14,391 nt of DNA from Eudoraea sp. GTDB taxonomy: Bacteria; Bacteroidota; Bacteroidia; Flavobacteriales; Flavobacteriaceae. Shown here in pieces: positions 1 through 7,501 of this stretch (position 1 is its first letter; each line of letters opens with the position of its first letter). The stretch covers positions 1-14,391 of the forward strand of contig JABDQS010000273.1 in assembly GCA_013042125.1 (NCBI GenBank), read 5' to 3'. The notes below the pieces were generated by a model, which had not been told where the DNA came from, made no database searches, and worked only from the letters and a program-made list of their open reading frames with translations. The position numbers and the translations under genes were made by a program.

Positions 1-280
1 AGGTAATGTCTCCTCCTCGATTTGATTTAAAAAAAGATATACCTTTTTGTTTCAACTGCTCTTCACTCAGTAACAGATTGGAAAGGTCTCCGCTTTTCCC
101 GAGGGTATAAACGTGTGGATGTTCTACAAACAAAAAATAATTAGGAGTCTCCAGGACCGTGCCTTCCCTCCTGTTCTTTATCTTACGATCTACGATCTGC
201 TGAAACAACTCTTCCTGATAATCCCAGCACTCCTTATAGTCCTTCAGGCCCAGATCCTGTATGGCCACCTTTTTGTTCAT
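1..280 (-). CDS. lipB: Lipoyl(octanoyl) transferase LipB, 5' part only
   Basis: The minus strand from ATG at 280-278 is open to the window edge and gives 93 residues; the rest lies off the left end. LipB moves octanoate from octanoyl-ACP to the lipoyl domains of 2-oxoacid dehydrogenases and the glycine cleavage H protein in the cytoplasm. Recognition rests on EHPHVYTLGKSGD (about residues 53-65) and the RGGDIT motif (about 88-93), which in the family continues into the active-site YHGPGQ segment. N-terminus, spacing and motif order fit a normal LipB start. A strong -7 element lies immediately upstream. The catalytic Cys/Lys are beyond the window, so integrity cannot be judged. Confidence 0.93.
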   Translation of the reverse strand, partial: MNKKVAIQDLGLKDYKECWDYQEELFQQIVDRKIKNRREGTVLETPNYFLFVEHPHVYTLGKSGDLSNLLLSEEQLKQKGISFFKSNRGGDIT

Positions 281-286
281 AGGCTA

Positions 287-318
287 CAAAGATACGAGGA
301 TCAGTTCGGATTATTCAA
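287..318 (-). promoter_or_regulatory. Bacteroidota-type promoter of lipB
   Basis: On the minus strand TATCTTTG (287-294) matches the -7 consensus TAnnTTTG exactly, and TTG (316-318) sits 21 nt upstream, within the spacing usual for the -33 element. Only 6 nt separate the -7 box from the lipB ATG, so the transcript should have almost no 5' leader. Confidence 0.65.
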
Positions 319-319
319 G

Positions 320-355
320 TAGAAAAAATCCACCCTTTAGGGCCGGGGCAAGATT
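320..355. repeat. Intergenic repeat, copy A
   Basis: A 36-bp stretch containing AATCCACCCTTTAG, a G-rich middle (GGGCCGGGGC) and AAGATT recurs at 453-487 with two substitutions and one A missing. It is noncoding on both strands. It is flanked on the left by TTCGGATTATTCAA (305-318), which also occurs at 533-546 inside the 3' end of the Pmp3 gene. Confidence 0.7.
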
Positions 356-452
356 TTTTACGGCTGGCAGTAGACTGATGAAATTAAATTAAAGAACTAC
401 ATGATCAATTTTGTTTCCCCTTCCCTAGAGGGAGCAAAATCGACTGTAGAAA

Positions 453-487
453 TAGAAAAATCCACCCTTTAGAGCCGGTGCAAGATT
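453..487. repeat. Intergenic repeat, copy B
   Basis: Second copy of the element at 320-355, 133 bp away in the same orientation, followed by GATTATTCAAGA, which resembles the GATTATTCAA flank of copy A. Between the copies, 413-440 holds an imperfect dyad (ATTTTG...CCCTAGAGGG...CAAAAT). The rest of 281-528 shows no gene. Confidence 0.7.
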
Positions 488-528
488 ATTCAAGATATCT
501 GTGGAGTAATACAATTGCAAACCTTTAC

Positions 529-684
529 CTAATTCGGATTATTCAATATGATAAGTGCCGCTATCACCCCCGGGACCCAGCCACATAAGGTGAGAATAAA
601 AACAATAAGAAAGGACCCACAGCCTTTTCCAATTACAGACAAGGGTGGGAAAAGAATAGCGAGCAATACGCGTAAAAAGCTCAT
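529..684 (-). CDS. Pmp3/YqaE family small membrane protein
   Basis: A 51-residue protein. It begins MSFLRVLLAILFPPLS and has two membrane segments, about residues 4-19 and 24-48. It carries the hallmarks of the Pmp3/YqaE/RCI2 (UPF0057) family: FPPL in helix 1, a GKGCG turn (about 19-23), and GWVPGVIAALIIL in helix 2. Family members are tiny membrane hydrophobins that in yeast and plants help hold membrane potential under salt or cold stress; bacterial roles are poorly known. There is no in-frame ATG upstream of 684. The gene is transcribed toward lipB but separated from it by 248 bp with the repeat pair, so probably on its own. Length is normal for the family. The last codons include TTGAATAATCCGAA, also found next to the lipB promoter. 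Confidence 0.9.
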   Translation of the reverse strand: MSFLRVLLAILFPPLSVIGKGCGSFLIVFILTLCGWVPGVIAALIILNNPN

Positions 685-747
685 TAATGAATGATTTTGA
701 TTGATGTAACTATAGGACGCAGAATTAATCGAAATGTTACATCTGAA

Positions 748-778
748 AAAAGACCCTTACTATTATAAAGGGTCTTTT
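748..778 (-). terminator. Bidirectional intrinsic terminator
   Basis: An 11-bp perfect stem, AAAAGACCCTT (748-758) with AAGGGTCTTTT (768-778), and a 9-nt loop. On the minus strand it is followed by a T run (six T including stem bases), about 32 nt past the stop of the DUF302-like gene, which it should terminate. Confidence 0.85.
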
Positions 779-810
779 CTTTGTGAAGTAGATTCCATTT
801 CTAATTGGAA

Positions 811-1725
811 TCATCTCGACCCTGAGTCGCTACCGCCAGGCTCACAAATTCTTTCAAGACTGTCTTCAATATCCCCGGGAGTACTCATTATTTTCATAAA
901 GGTGCCCATAGAAAGATCTGGCCAGTGCAATGCAATCCTGTATTTGCCATGAAGCATGGTGGCCCTATTTCCTTGCAAAATAATTTCATATGGAAGCGCA
1001 GCAGCATGCTCTACTCCTATTCGAGGTAAAAAATAAGATTCCCCGTCTTCCTTGCTTTTTAACCCAACACCAAATACGGCAACACCCTTGTTTGGATAAA
1101 CCAGTTTGTAAACCTCGAAGGCATTTCCTTTTCCAGCTTTTAAATTTTCTTCAATGATCTTTAAGCCATCTTTAAAAGAAGCATATTCCATGAGGGTTAC
1201 CGGATCAGTAAAATACGGCATCATTATTTTGTAATGATACTTCCTGAGTTTATCTGCTTCTACGGTTCCACCAAAAGGAGTAAAGTCACTACCAATAGGT
1301 GAAAATGCTGTTTTTATATCTGCGGCAAATTTTGTGAACGTACTTTGATAGGTCTTGTATTCATCCATTAAATACGCCCTTAAAATATAGTCCGGATTTG
1401 TGTAAGAAATAGTGACCTTGCCATCTTGCTCTACCAAACCTACTTTAAACACAGCACCGAGTGCACCCCTGTCTGCAACCTTTACTACCGTATTTTTCAG
1501 ATCATTTCTAGTAAATGCGATCACTTTCAGAGAACCCCTGTTTGCAGGATGGTACGATCCCAATACCTGAAAAGAATTCTTCTCGAGTAACTCTATGATC
1601 AGCTCTGAAGTTTGCTGAATAGACTCTTGATTCTGAGTCACTTTAATATAGGGGGCTATTTCTTGCCCAACACTGTTCATACTACATCCCAGAATCAGGA
1701 AAATACTAATTATAAACCTTTTCAT
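811..1725 (-). CDS. Secreted or lipid-anchored DUF302-like protein
   Basis: 304 residues. The N-terminus is a basic-hydrophobic signal (MKRFIISIFLILGC) with a possible lipobox Cys at 14; cleavage after VGQ (about 21) is the alternative. Residues about 36-118 have the layout of DUF302: an amphipathic helix (SELIIELLEKNSF), a beta strand, then LVEQDGKVTISYTNPDYIL. A second, looser copy may span 175-270, with YPNKGVAVFGVG and GKYRIALHWPD. DUF302 proteins have no settled biochemical role; some occur near micro-oxic respiration and stress genes. The C-terminus (about 295-304) is polar and Gly/Ser-rich. It is a monocistronic unit ended by the hairpin at 748-778. It shares a 251-bp divergent region with lysS that holds an FNR-like dyad. 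The DUF302 assignment is from pattern, not alignment; secretion is the firmer claim. Confidence 0.72.
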   Translation of the reverse strand: MKRFIISIFLILGCSMNSVGQEIAPYIKVTQNQESIQQTSELIIELLEKNSFQVLGSYHPANRGSLKVIAFTRNDLKNTVVKVADRGALGAVFKVGLVEQDGKVTISYTNPDYILRAYLMDEYKTYQSTFTKFAADIKTAFSPIGSDFTPFGGTVEADKLRKYHYKIMMPYFTDPVTLMEYASFKDGLKIIEENLKAGKGNAFEVYKLVYPNKGVAVFGVGLKSKEDGESYFLPRIGVEHAAALPYEIILQGNRATMLHGKYRIALHWPDLSMGTFMKIMSTPGDIEDSLERICEPGGSDSGSR

Positions 1726-1866
1726 ATTGTCAATTATTTTATTTCAATTAAACTAAAGTCACTTCCCTTTTTCAATAAGAAATAACGTTACAAAACCATA
1801 AAATCAAACGTGCTGTTCAGCATCTAGAATTACCGCACAAAAGAAGCACGAAACTGGCGTTTATTA

Positions 1867-1882
1867 TATGATTTTTATCATA
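1867..1882. promoter_or_regulatory. FNR/CRP-like inverted repeat
   Basis: TATGATTTTTATCATA is a perfect 6-4-6 inverted repeat containing TGAT-N4-ATCA, the core of FNR-class operators. It lies between the divergent DUF302-like gene (start 142 bp away) and lysS (95 bp away). The sequence is certain; the binding protein is inferred. The rest of 1726-1976 holds only the lysS promoter. Confidence 0.5.
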
Positions 1883-1949
1883 GCTTGGAAAAGGGACCAT
1901 TAATTCACCTTAATAAATCAATAGTAACCATTCTTTTTTCTAAATAATG

Positions 1950-1957
1950 TAATTTTG
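1950..1957 (+). promoter_or_regulatory. Probable lysS -7 element
   Basis: TAATTTTG matches TAnnTTTG and lies 19 nt before the lysS ATG, implying a leader of about 12-14 nt. No clear -33 TTG was found at the expected distance. Confidence 0.5.
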
Positions 1958-1976
1958 CAGCTCAAAAAGTTAGTAT

Positions 1977-3665
1977 ATGCAACTGTCCGAGCAAGAAGTA
2001 ATCCGGAGAGAAAAACTTTCCAAACTACGCGAAATGGGGATCAACCCCTACCCCGCTGCCTTATACCCTGTAGATACCACGTCATCCCAGATCAAAAAAG
2101 AGTACGTGGAGGGAAAACAGGTGGTTATGGCAGGCCGACTCATGTCTCGCCGTATTCAGGGGAAAGCGTCTTTTGCGGAATTGCAGGATAGTGAAGGCCG
2201 TATTCAGGTCTATTTTAACAGGGATGAGATCTGCCCAGGAGAAGACAAGACCCATTATAACGACATCTACAAGAAATTACTCGATATAGGGGATATCATT
2301 GGTGTAAAAGGCACTTTATTCACCACTAAGGTGGGGGAAAAGACCGTGATGGTCAAAGAATTTGTGATCCTGAGCAAATCCCTGCGTCCTCTACCGCTCC
2401 CTAAAAAAGATGCGGAAGGTCATGTTTATGACGAATTCAATGATCCGGAACAGCGCTATAGACAGCGTTATGTGGATCTGGTCGTTAATCCTAAAGTGAA
2501 GGAAACCTTTGTAAAAAGGACCAAAATAACCAATAGTATCCGCGATTTTTTCAATGATAAAGGCTATTTGGAAGTGGAAACGCCCATCTTGCAACCAATT
2601 CCCGGGGGAGCCGCAGCCAGGCCCTTTGTAACGCATCACAATGCGCTCAACATGCCCCTTTATTTAAGGATCGCCAATGAATTGTATCTAAAACGACTTA
2701 TCGTTGGGGGATTCGATGGGGTGTATGAATTTTCGAAGGATTTCAGGAATGAAGGCATGGACCGTACCCATAACCCTGAATTCACCGTAATGGAGCTCTA
2801 TGTGGCCTACAAGGATTACAACTGGATGATGGAGACCACTGAGCAACTCCTGGAAAAAGTAGCCAAAGATGCCAATGGAAGTACGCTTATTCCGGTTGGA
2901 AAGAACGAGATCAATTTTAAAGCCCCTTATCCCAGAATTCCCATCCTATCAGCCATTAAAGAACATTCTGGTCACGACCTGGCCGGCAAGAAGGAAGATG
3001 AAGTTAGGGAGATAGCCGAAAAACTCGGGATAGAAGTAGATGACTCTATGGGATTAGGCAAGCTGATAGATGAGATCTTTGGGGAAACTTGTGAGAAATT
3101 CTATGTACAGCCAACATTTATTATAGATTATCCCAAAGAGATGAGTCCGCTTACCAAAGAGCACCGAACCAATCCGGATCTCACAGAACGTTTTGAGCTG
3201 ATCGTGAATGGAAAGGAAATTGCGAACGCCTATTCTGAGTTGAACGATCCTATAGACCAAAGAGAACGTTTTGAAGAGCAGCTGAAATTGTCTGAAAAAG
3301 GTGATGACGAGGCCATGTTCATAGACCAGGACTTTCTGAGAGCCCTGGAATACGGTATGCCCCCTACTTCCGGGATCGGAATAGGAGTGGACAGACTTGT
3401 AATGTTGATGACCAACAATGCTTCCATACAGGAAGTACTTTTCTTTCCTCAAATGCGCCCGGAAAAGAAGCCCTTGGACCTGAGTGAGAATGAAAAGGTC
3501 ATTCTCGGACATTTAAAAGCTCAAAATCCCTCACCACTCACAGATTTGAAAGAAAAGGCTGCCTTGAGTAACAAAGCATGGGATAAAGGCATTAAAGGAC
3601 TAACTGCACACGGACTTGTAAAAGTTGCCAGAGAAGGAGAAACCCTGCTCTGCTCCCTACAGTAG
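1977..3665 (+). CDS. lysS: Lysyl-tRNA synthetase, class II
   Basis: 562 residues. It charges tRNA-Lys with lysine in the cytoplasm. The order is: N-terminal helix (1-40), OB-fold anticodon-binding domain (about 47-140), then the class II catalytic core. Motif 1 is around [18 protein letters not shown] (196-213), motif 2 is [14 protein letters not shown] (256-269), and motif 3 is [12 protein letters not shown] (466-477). The usual LysRS end is near FFPQMRPE (489-496). Here about 66 further residues follow (497-562), with a helix-turn-helix-like pattern ([20 protein letters not shown], then a strand). I associate this extension with Bacteroidota LysRS. The start is supported by the -7 box at 1950. 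No canonical Shine-Dalgarno sequence is present, which is normal for the group. All core motifs are intact. Confidence 0.97.
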   Translation: MQLSEQEVIRREKLSKLREMGINPYPAALYPVDTTSSQIKKEYVEGKQVVMAGRLMSRRIQGKASFAELQDSEGRIQVYFNRDEICPGEDKTHYNDIYKKLLDIGDIIGVKGTLFTTKVGEKTVMVKEFVILSKSLRPLPLPKKDAEGHVYDEFNDPEQRYRQRYVDLVVNPKVKETFVKRTKITNSIRDFFNDKGYLEVETPILQPIPGGAAARPFVTHHNALNMPLYLRIANELYLKRLIVGGFDGVYEFSKDFRNEGMDRTHNPEFTVMELYVAYKDYNWMMETTEQLLEKVAKDANGSTLIPVGKNEINFKAPYPRIPILSAIKEHSGHDLAGKKEDEVREIAEKLGIEVDDSMGLGKLIDEIFGETCEKFYVQPTFIIDYPKEMSPLTKEHRTNPDLTERFELIVNGKEIANAYSELNDPIDQRERFEEQLKLSEKGDDEAMFIDQDFLRALEYGMPPTSGIGIGVDRLVMLMTNNASIQEVLFFPQMRPEKKPLDLSENEKVILGHLKAQNPSPLTDLKEKAALSNKAWDKGIKGLTAHGLVKVAREGETLLCSLQ

Positions 3666-3666
3666 G

Positions 3667-3745
3667 TATCTGATCGATGAACGGGGCGTTTATTGTTTGT
3701 AATATCTTTATTATCAGATATTTAGATAACAGATGCAACTCATCG
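3667..3745 (+). other. Overlapping inverted repeats after lysS
   Basis: Three pairings compete here: TATCTGAT (3667-3674) with ATCAGATA (3713-3720); AATATCT (3701-3707) with AGATATT (3716-3722); and CGATGA (3675-3680) with TCATCG (3740-3745), which would cross the first as a pseudoknot. There is no T-tract, so it is not a classical terminator. It may be lysS 3' structure or the leader of the PKD gene. Otherwise 3666-3817 has no gene. Confidence 0.3.
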
Positions 3746-3817
3746 AAAAGCTGTTAATTTTTCCAATATACACCTCCTTTTAACGTTGTATAAGCGTGGA
3801 ACCCCAAATCTATGTTT

Positions 3818-5221
3818 ATGAAAAAACTGTACTCCCTGGGCGTGTGCCTGATCTTATTTCTTTCTTGTTCGCAAGATGCGACCTTCTTCATAGATGAAAA
3901 TCCCGATGAAGGGGTTGCCCTCGTAGCCTGTTTTGAAGTCAATTCACTTACCCTTAATGTTGGCGAAATGCTGGAGATCAGCAATTGCTCTGAAGGGGCT
4001 ACTACCTATTTATTCGATTTTGGGAACGGTGAAACGAGTGAACAGAAGAATCCTTCCATTATTTATGAAGAAGGTGGCTCGTACACTGTGAAACTCACCG
4101 TAACAAACGAAGATCAGGAAACCAAAACAAAGACGAAAACTGTCAATGTAATAGTCATTGAAGCTGCCTATCTCTTTCCTGAGATCCCCGAAGGTTTTAC
4201 AGGACTACCTTTAGAAACGGGAATCAATCCTAATACGGGTAACCTCTATTCTATAGAACTTTATCAGGATAATGAAGGAACCGGCGGGTCTAAATACTTT
4301 TACAGGGAATTTGACGAGAACTTTCAGTATGCTTCCAATTATATAGCAGATAAACCCTATAATTCGGGTAGTGCATTTGCAAACTTCTATGCCGATGGTG
4401 AAATGAATTTTGTTTTTGCGCGGACCCTGGGTGGACTCTATGGAACACAGGAAGTTAATTACAATAGTGTCTGGACCTTTTTGAATACCATAAACTCTGC
4501 TAACAAGCATAGTTACGGATATCTTCCTTCTGGGGCAGAATACCGATACTTTGGTACTCAGGTAGACAATGGCTTTTACAAAACTGCTGTAGAAAAACGA
4601 AATAGCAGCGGAGATGCCTATGAAGTTGTAATAAACGGCTTTGGTCCTGCAGATTCCATGATCGGTGATATGATTGAGGTTGATGGCGGATATGTTGCCT
4701 ATGGGGCGGTATTTACCAAAAATCTTTCGCTCCCTTATGTATCTGAATACAAACCCTTACTGGTCTTTTTTGATACTGAATTCAATGTTAGTAGTCATGT
4801 TATCTTCGAAGAAACCGACCTTACATCTGAGTTGGGTAATTGCAATGATCTTAACGGTAGCTACCATCTTACCGAGTTAAGCAACGGAAATCTGGTAATG
4901 TATAGCAATGGTGAGTTGCGCATCACAGATAGTGAAGGAAATTCTCTGAGCAAGACCTACTTTTCTGATAGCAGTAATATTCAGGCCCTTGAATCACTGG
5001 GAGATTCTTTTGTGATATCCACCAATGAATATTTAAGAAAATTCAATACAAGCGGTACGCAAACCGCACAGCTTAAGTATAACGGAAATCACCTTCCGGA
5101 AATCATTAAGAAAGACAATGTTCTCTTTTTTATTGCCGGATATGAAGTTGAAAATGAAATTAAAATCTTCTACGGAGCATGCGACAATGATCTGACGCTC
5201 ATTGATCTTAGTCCGTTTTAG
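3818..5221 (+). CDS. PKD-domain surface lipoprotein
   Basis: 467 residues from the second of two close ATGs. The ATG at 3812 adds only Met-Phe; the MKKLYSLG start gives the more usual signal. The signal ends at a lipobox-like LFLSC (Cys at residue 17), so lipid anchoring is likely. A PKD fold follows (about 36-112): YLFDFGNGE, then YEEGGSYTVKLTVTN, matching the family's WDFGDG...G.YTV.L.V signature. A Thr/Lys-rich linker (TKTKTKT) leads to about 350 residues of beta-rich sequence without recognised motifs. Its spaced short strands (GGYVAYGAVF, NLVMYSNGELRI, DNVLFFIAGYE) suggest a beta-propeller-like fold. PKD domains usually mediate protein or glycan contacts at the cell surface. No SusC/SusD partner is nearby, so the ligand is unknown. 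Ended by the hairpin at 5242. Confidence 0.85.
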   Translation: MKKLYSLGVCLILFLSCSQDATFFIDENPDEGVALVACFEVNSLTLNVGEMLEISNCSEGATTYLFDFGNGETSEQKNPSIIYEEGGSYTVKLTVTNEDQETKTKTKTVNVIVIEAAYLFPEIPEGFTGLPLETGINPNTGNLYSIELYQDNEGTGGSKYFYREFDENFQYASNYIADKPYNSGSAFANFYADGEMNFVFARTLGGLYGTQEVNYNSVWTFLNTINSANKHSYGYLPSGAEYRYFGTQVDNGFYKTAVEKRNSSGDAYEVVINGFGPADSMIGDMIEVDGGYVAYGAVFTKNLSLPYVSEYKPLLVFFDTEFNVSSHVIFEETDLTSELGNCNDLNGSYHLTELSNGNLVMYSNGELRITDSEGNSLSKTYFSDSSNIQALESLGDSFVISTNEYLRKFNTSGTQTAQLKYNGNHLPEIIKKDNVLFFIAGYEVENEIKIFYGACDNDLTLIDLSPF

Positions 5222-5241
5222 GGTTGATTGCCATATGTAAT

Positions 5242-5267
5242 AAAGGGAGCTATATGCTCCCTTTTTT
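5242..5267 (+). terminator. Intrinsic terminator of the PKD lipoprotein gene
   Basis: Perfect 9-bp stem AAAGGGAGC (5242-5250) with GCTCCCTTT (5256-5264), 5-nt loop, then a T run to 5267, 20 nt after the stop codon. Confidence 0.92.
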
Positions 5268-5317
5268 ATTTTCTAAACTAAAATATATAGTATAGTTTAG
5301 GGCTCAAATCGCATCCT

Positions 5318-6751
5318 ATGGGTTTGAGTAAAAAATTAGGATTGATCTTGGGACCGGTCCTTTTTATTATCCTTATCAATCTGCCTGATCTATTTACAGG
5401 AAAAGAATACGCCAATGCGGTGATCGCTGTGGCCCTTTGGATGATAATTTGGTGGATCACAGAAGCTGTATCCATATCCGTAACGGCCCTGCTACCCCTT
5501 GTTTTATTTCCCAGCTTGGACGTGATGGGCATTTCAGAGGTTGGTGCTAATTATGGGAGTCCAATCATTTTTCTATTCTTTGGTGGATTTGTGCTGGCTT
5601 TGGCCCTTGAAAAAGTAAGTCTTCATAAACGAATAGCACTGAATATCATAAGAATTACGGGCACCACTCCCAACAAAGTAGTGCTGGGCTTTATGATCGC
5701 TACCGCCTCACTCAGTATGTGGATATCCAACACCGCCAGTACTGTGGTGATGTTACCTATTGCAATGTCTGTTATAGGCCTTTTAATTAATGATGCAGAT
5801 GGTTTTACAAAGAGCGATCAGAATTTTGCACTGAGCGTAATGCTGGGGATAGCCTTTTCAGCAAATGCGGGAGGTATAGCCACAGTGATCGGCACCCCTC
5901 CAAATTCAGTTTTGATAGGCCTGCTGGAAAACCAATACAATATTGAGATATCCTTTCTGAAATGGATGACCTTTGGTCTGCCCTTTTCAATCATATTGCT
6001 GGGTATCTGTTATTTAGTACTGGTAAAATGGATGTTCCCTAATAAACAACTACTGTTTAACGCCTCCAGAGAGGTTATACAACTCGAATTAAAAAAGTTG
6101 GGGCCTACATCAGGAAAGGAAAAAATGGTGATGGTTATTTTTGGGATAACTGTGTTTTTATGGATCTTCAGGACGGTTATAAACAGTATTTTTCCTGCTC
6201 TGGGGCTATCCGATACGATCATTTCAATGATGGGTGCTATTTCTTTGTTTGCCATCCCCTATAATTTTAGTAAGGGCGACTTTATACTTGTTTGGAACGA
6301 TACACATAAGCTTGCCTGGGGGATATTGATCTTGTTCGGTGGTGGACTGGCCCTTGCCAATGGTATGTCTAGCAGTGGACTTGTAGATGTTGTATCGAAT
6401 GCCATAGCTACCAGCGAATTAACCATCCTATTTACAGCCTCACTTCTAATTCTGTTGATGCTTTTTATGACAGAATTGATGAGCAATGTAGCCCTTGTAG
6501 CCGTTCTTGCACCGGTAGTTGCCGGTATTGCCATAGGACTGGATATTCCAATGCTTCAATTGCTAATACCTGTGACGATAGCGAGTAGTTGCGCCTTTAT
6601 GCTGCCCATGGCTACACCTCCCAACGCCATTGTTTTTGCCAGTGGTTATATTGAAGTAAAGCAGATGGCCAGGGTTGGTATCATTCTTAACCTGATCTCA
6701 GTGGGTCTATTGATCATCATGTTCCAGACTATCCTCCCCTTTATATTCTAA
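5318..6751 (+). CDS. SLC13/DASS family anion:sodium symporter
   Basis: 477 residues, about 11 hydrophobic segments plus two re-entrant hairpins; inner membrane. Divalent anion:Na+ symporters import di/tricarboxylates, or sulfate in some branches. The internal inverted duplication is visible. The first half has ISNTAST (SNT at 137-139) and IGTPPNSVLIG (TPPN at 193-196). The second has TELMSNVALVAV (SNV at 389-391) and MATPPNAIVFASGY (433-436). These hairpin-tip motifs form the Na+ and carboxylate sites. Thr is replaced by Val in the second SNT motif, which should affect contact with the substrate carboxylate. There are no TrkA_C (RCK) domains in the middle, which separates it from the long SLC13-like bacterial permeases. 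It stands alone between two terminators, so genome context gives no substrate. Confidence 0.93.
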   Translation: MGLSKKLGLILGPVLFIILINLPDLFTGKEYANAVIAVALWMIIWWITEAVSISVTALLPLVLFPSLDVMGISEVGANYGSPIIFLFFGGFVLALALEKVSLHKRIALNIIRITGTTPNKVVLGFMIATASLSMWISNTASTVVMLPIAMSVIGLLINDADGFTKSDQNFALSVMLGIAFSANAGGIATVIGTPPNSVLIGLLENQYNIEISFLKWMTFGLPFSIILLGICYLVLVKWMFPNKQLLFNASREVIQLELKKLGPTSGKEKMVMVIFGITVFLWIFRTVINSIFPALGLSDTIISMMGAISLFAIPYNFSKGDFILVWNDTHKLAWGILILFGGGLALANGMSSSGLVDVVSNAIATSELTILFTASLLILLMLFMTELMSNVALVAVLAPVVAGIAIGLDIPMLQLLIPVTIASSCAFMLPMATPPNAIVFASGYIEVKQMARVGIILNLISVGLLIIMFQTILPFIF

Positions 6752-6783
6752 AAAACCCCGTAGTATAGTACTACAGGGTTTTT
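6751..6783. terminator. Bidirectional terminator between convergent genes
   Basis: AAAAACCC (6751-6758) pairs with GGGTTTTT (6776-6783), and GTAGTA (6760-6765) with TACTAC (6769-6774), with one C/A mismatch and a 3-nt loop. A and T tracts on both sides let it serve the transporter gene (+) and the repeat-protein gene (-). Its left arm begins at the last base of the transporter stop codon. Confidence 0.92.
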
Positions 6784-6806
6784 ATAATCAAGATGAATCT
6801 TTAAAA

Positions 6807-7217
6807 TTATATACTGGTATCTGCATTAAAATTTGAAGGGAGATACTTTTTTGTGTCAAAGTCTAATTCAAACATATCGTTCTCATCTATATACTTGACA
6901 GAATCAATGTCAAAAAAGAAAGGATAAGGGCTAAAGCCTTCGGGTAAATACTTTTCAGTATTAAATCCAAGATCAATATTTAATTGATTCTCTTCAATAT
7001 AGGATACATGCTCAAAATTAGCAGGATCTGCATAGGGATTAAAATCCTCAGGCAGATAAGCCTCAGTATCGATTGAAAGTGAGGTATCTTCCGCTTCTTC
7101 CAGATAGATAATACTATCTAATTCTAAATTGGAATTCTGAGTAGCTGCATTTGCCAACGTAACATTGGTCATAGCTATTAAAACTAGGGTACTTACTTTT
7201 ATAATTTGTGTTTTCAT
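6807..7217 (-). CDS. Secreted acidic YLPExF-repeat protein (short paralog)
   Basis: 136 residues of no family I recognise. The signal peptide MKTQIIKVSTLVLIAMTNVT ends at an ANA-A signal peptidase I site (about 24). The mature part is strongly acidic and consists of about three units of 33-37 residues. Each unit runs: D-x-(G)-F/I-(D/N)-T-x-x-Y-L-P-(E/S)-x-F-(N/S)-x-Y, a variable stretch, then V-x-Y-I-(E/D)-E-N. Units: SIDTEAYLPEDFNPYADP (48-65), DLGFNTEKYLPEGFSPYP (82-99), ELDFDTKKYLPSNFNAD (117-133); a partial YLEEAED lies at 38-44. The same unit builds the larger neighbour at 7607-8194, so the two are paralogs. No Cys in the mature part, no transmembrane segment, no catalytic motif. A TATCTTTG box at 7244 indicates its own promoter. 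Binding or structural role is possible but unproven. Confidence 0.8.
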   Translation of the reverse strand: MKTQIIKVSTLVLIAMTNVTLANAATQNSNLELDSIIYLEEAEDTSLSIDTEAYLPEDFNPYADPANFEHVSYIEENQLNIDLGFNTEKYLPEGFSPYPFFFDIDSVKYIDENDMFELDFDTKKYLPSNFNADTSI

Positions 7218-7243
7218 AATGCTTTATTAGGTTTATTTACAAG

Positions 7244-7251
7244 CAAAGATA
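7244..7251 (-). promoter_or_regulatory. -7 element for the short repeat-protein gene
   Basis: On the minus strand TATCTTTG matches TAnnTTTG exactly, 26 nt before the ATG, giving a leader of about 20 nt. No TTG was found 19-21 nt further upstream. Confidence 0.6.
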
Positions 7252-7290
7252 TAACCATAAAGTCCCGTATTTATTGCCTTTGAGAAATCA

Positions 7291-7304
7291 TTAACGTTTG
7301 TTAA
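7291..7304 (-). promoter_or_regulatory. TTAACAAACGTTAA dyad
   Basis: The minus strand reads TTAACAAACGTTAA, an inverted repeat of TTAAC/GTTAA around AAAC, 40 bp upstream of the -7 box. Related strings occur on the minus strand at 7436-7452 (TTAACAAAAGTTTAACG) and on the plus strand at 8397-8409 (TTAACAAAACTTT), all in noncoding DNA of this gene cluster. Confidence 0.35.
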
Positions 7305-7402
7305 ATTAGTCATGATTATGATTTTGTCAGTTTCTATAGATATTGTTTATCATTAACGCAATACTTCATGTCTAAAGCCTCATTTTTGACATAAGAAGCA
7401 CC

Positions 7403-7423
7403 CTATTGTTGTATATACAATAG
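7403..7423. promoter_or_regulatory. Hairpin with palindromic core
   Basis: CTATTGT (7403-7409) pairs with ACAATAG (7417-7423), and its centre TTGTATATACAA (7409-7420) is a perfect 12-bp palindrome. It could be an operator or an RNA hairpin. The region 7218-7501 has no gene. Confidence 0.35.
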
Positions 7424-7501
7424 TGTTCTATTTAGCGTTAAACTTTTGTTAAGTATCCGCTGGTAATCTCTTTTGAATAAAAAACAAGGTCCAAAACGAC
7501 A

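Noticed and set aside
113..322. Plus-strand 69-codon open frame
   Set aside because: It is antisense to the convincing LipB sequence and has no family features.
734..952. Plus-strand 72-codon open frame
   Set aside because: It runs through the terminator hairpin and antisense to the DUF302-like gene.
1955..2191. Alternative frame starting before lysS
   Set aside because: It overlaps the lysS start in another frame, and LysRS motifs are only in the 1977 frame.
7287..7358. ATCATTAACG twice and other short repeats as a possible CRISPR or integration site
   Set aside because: Only two 10-bp copies, irregular spacing, no cas genes or integrase nearby.
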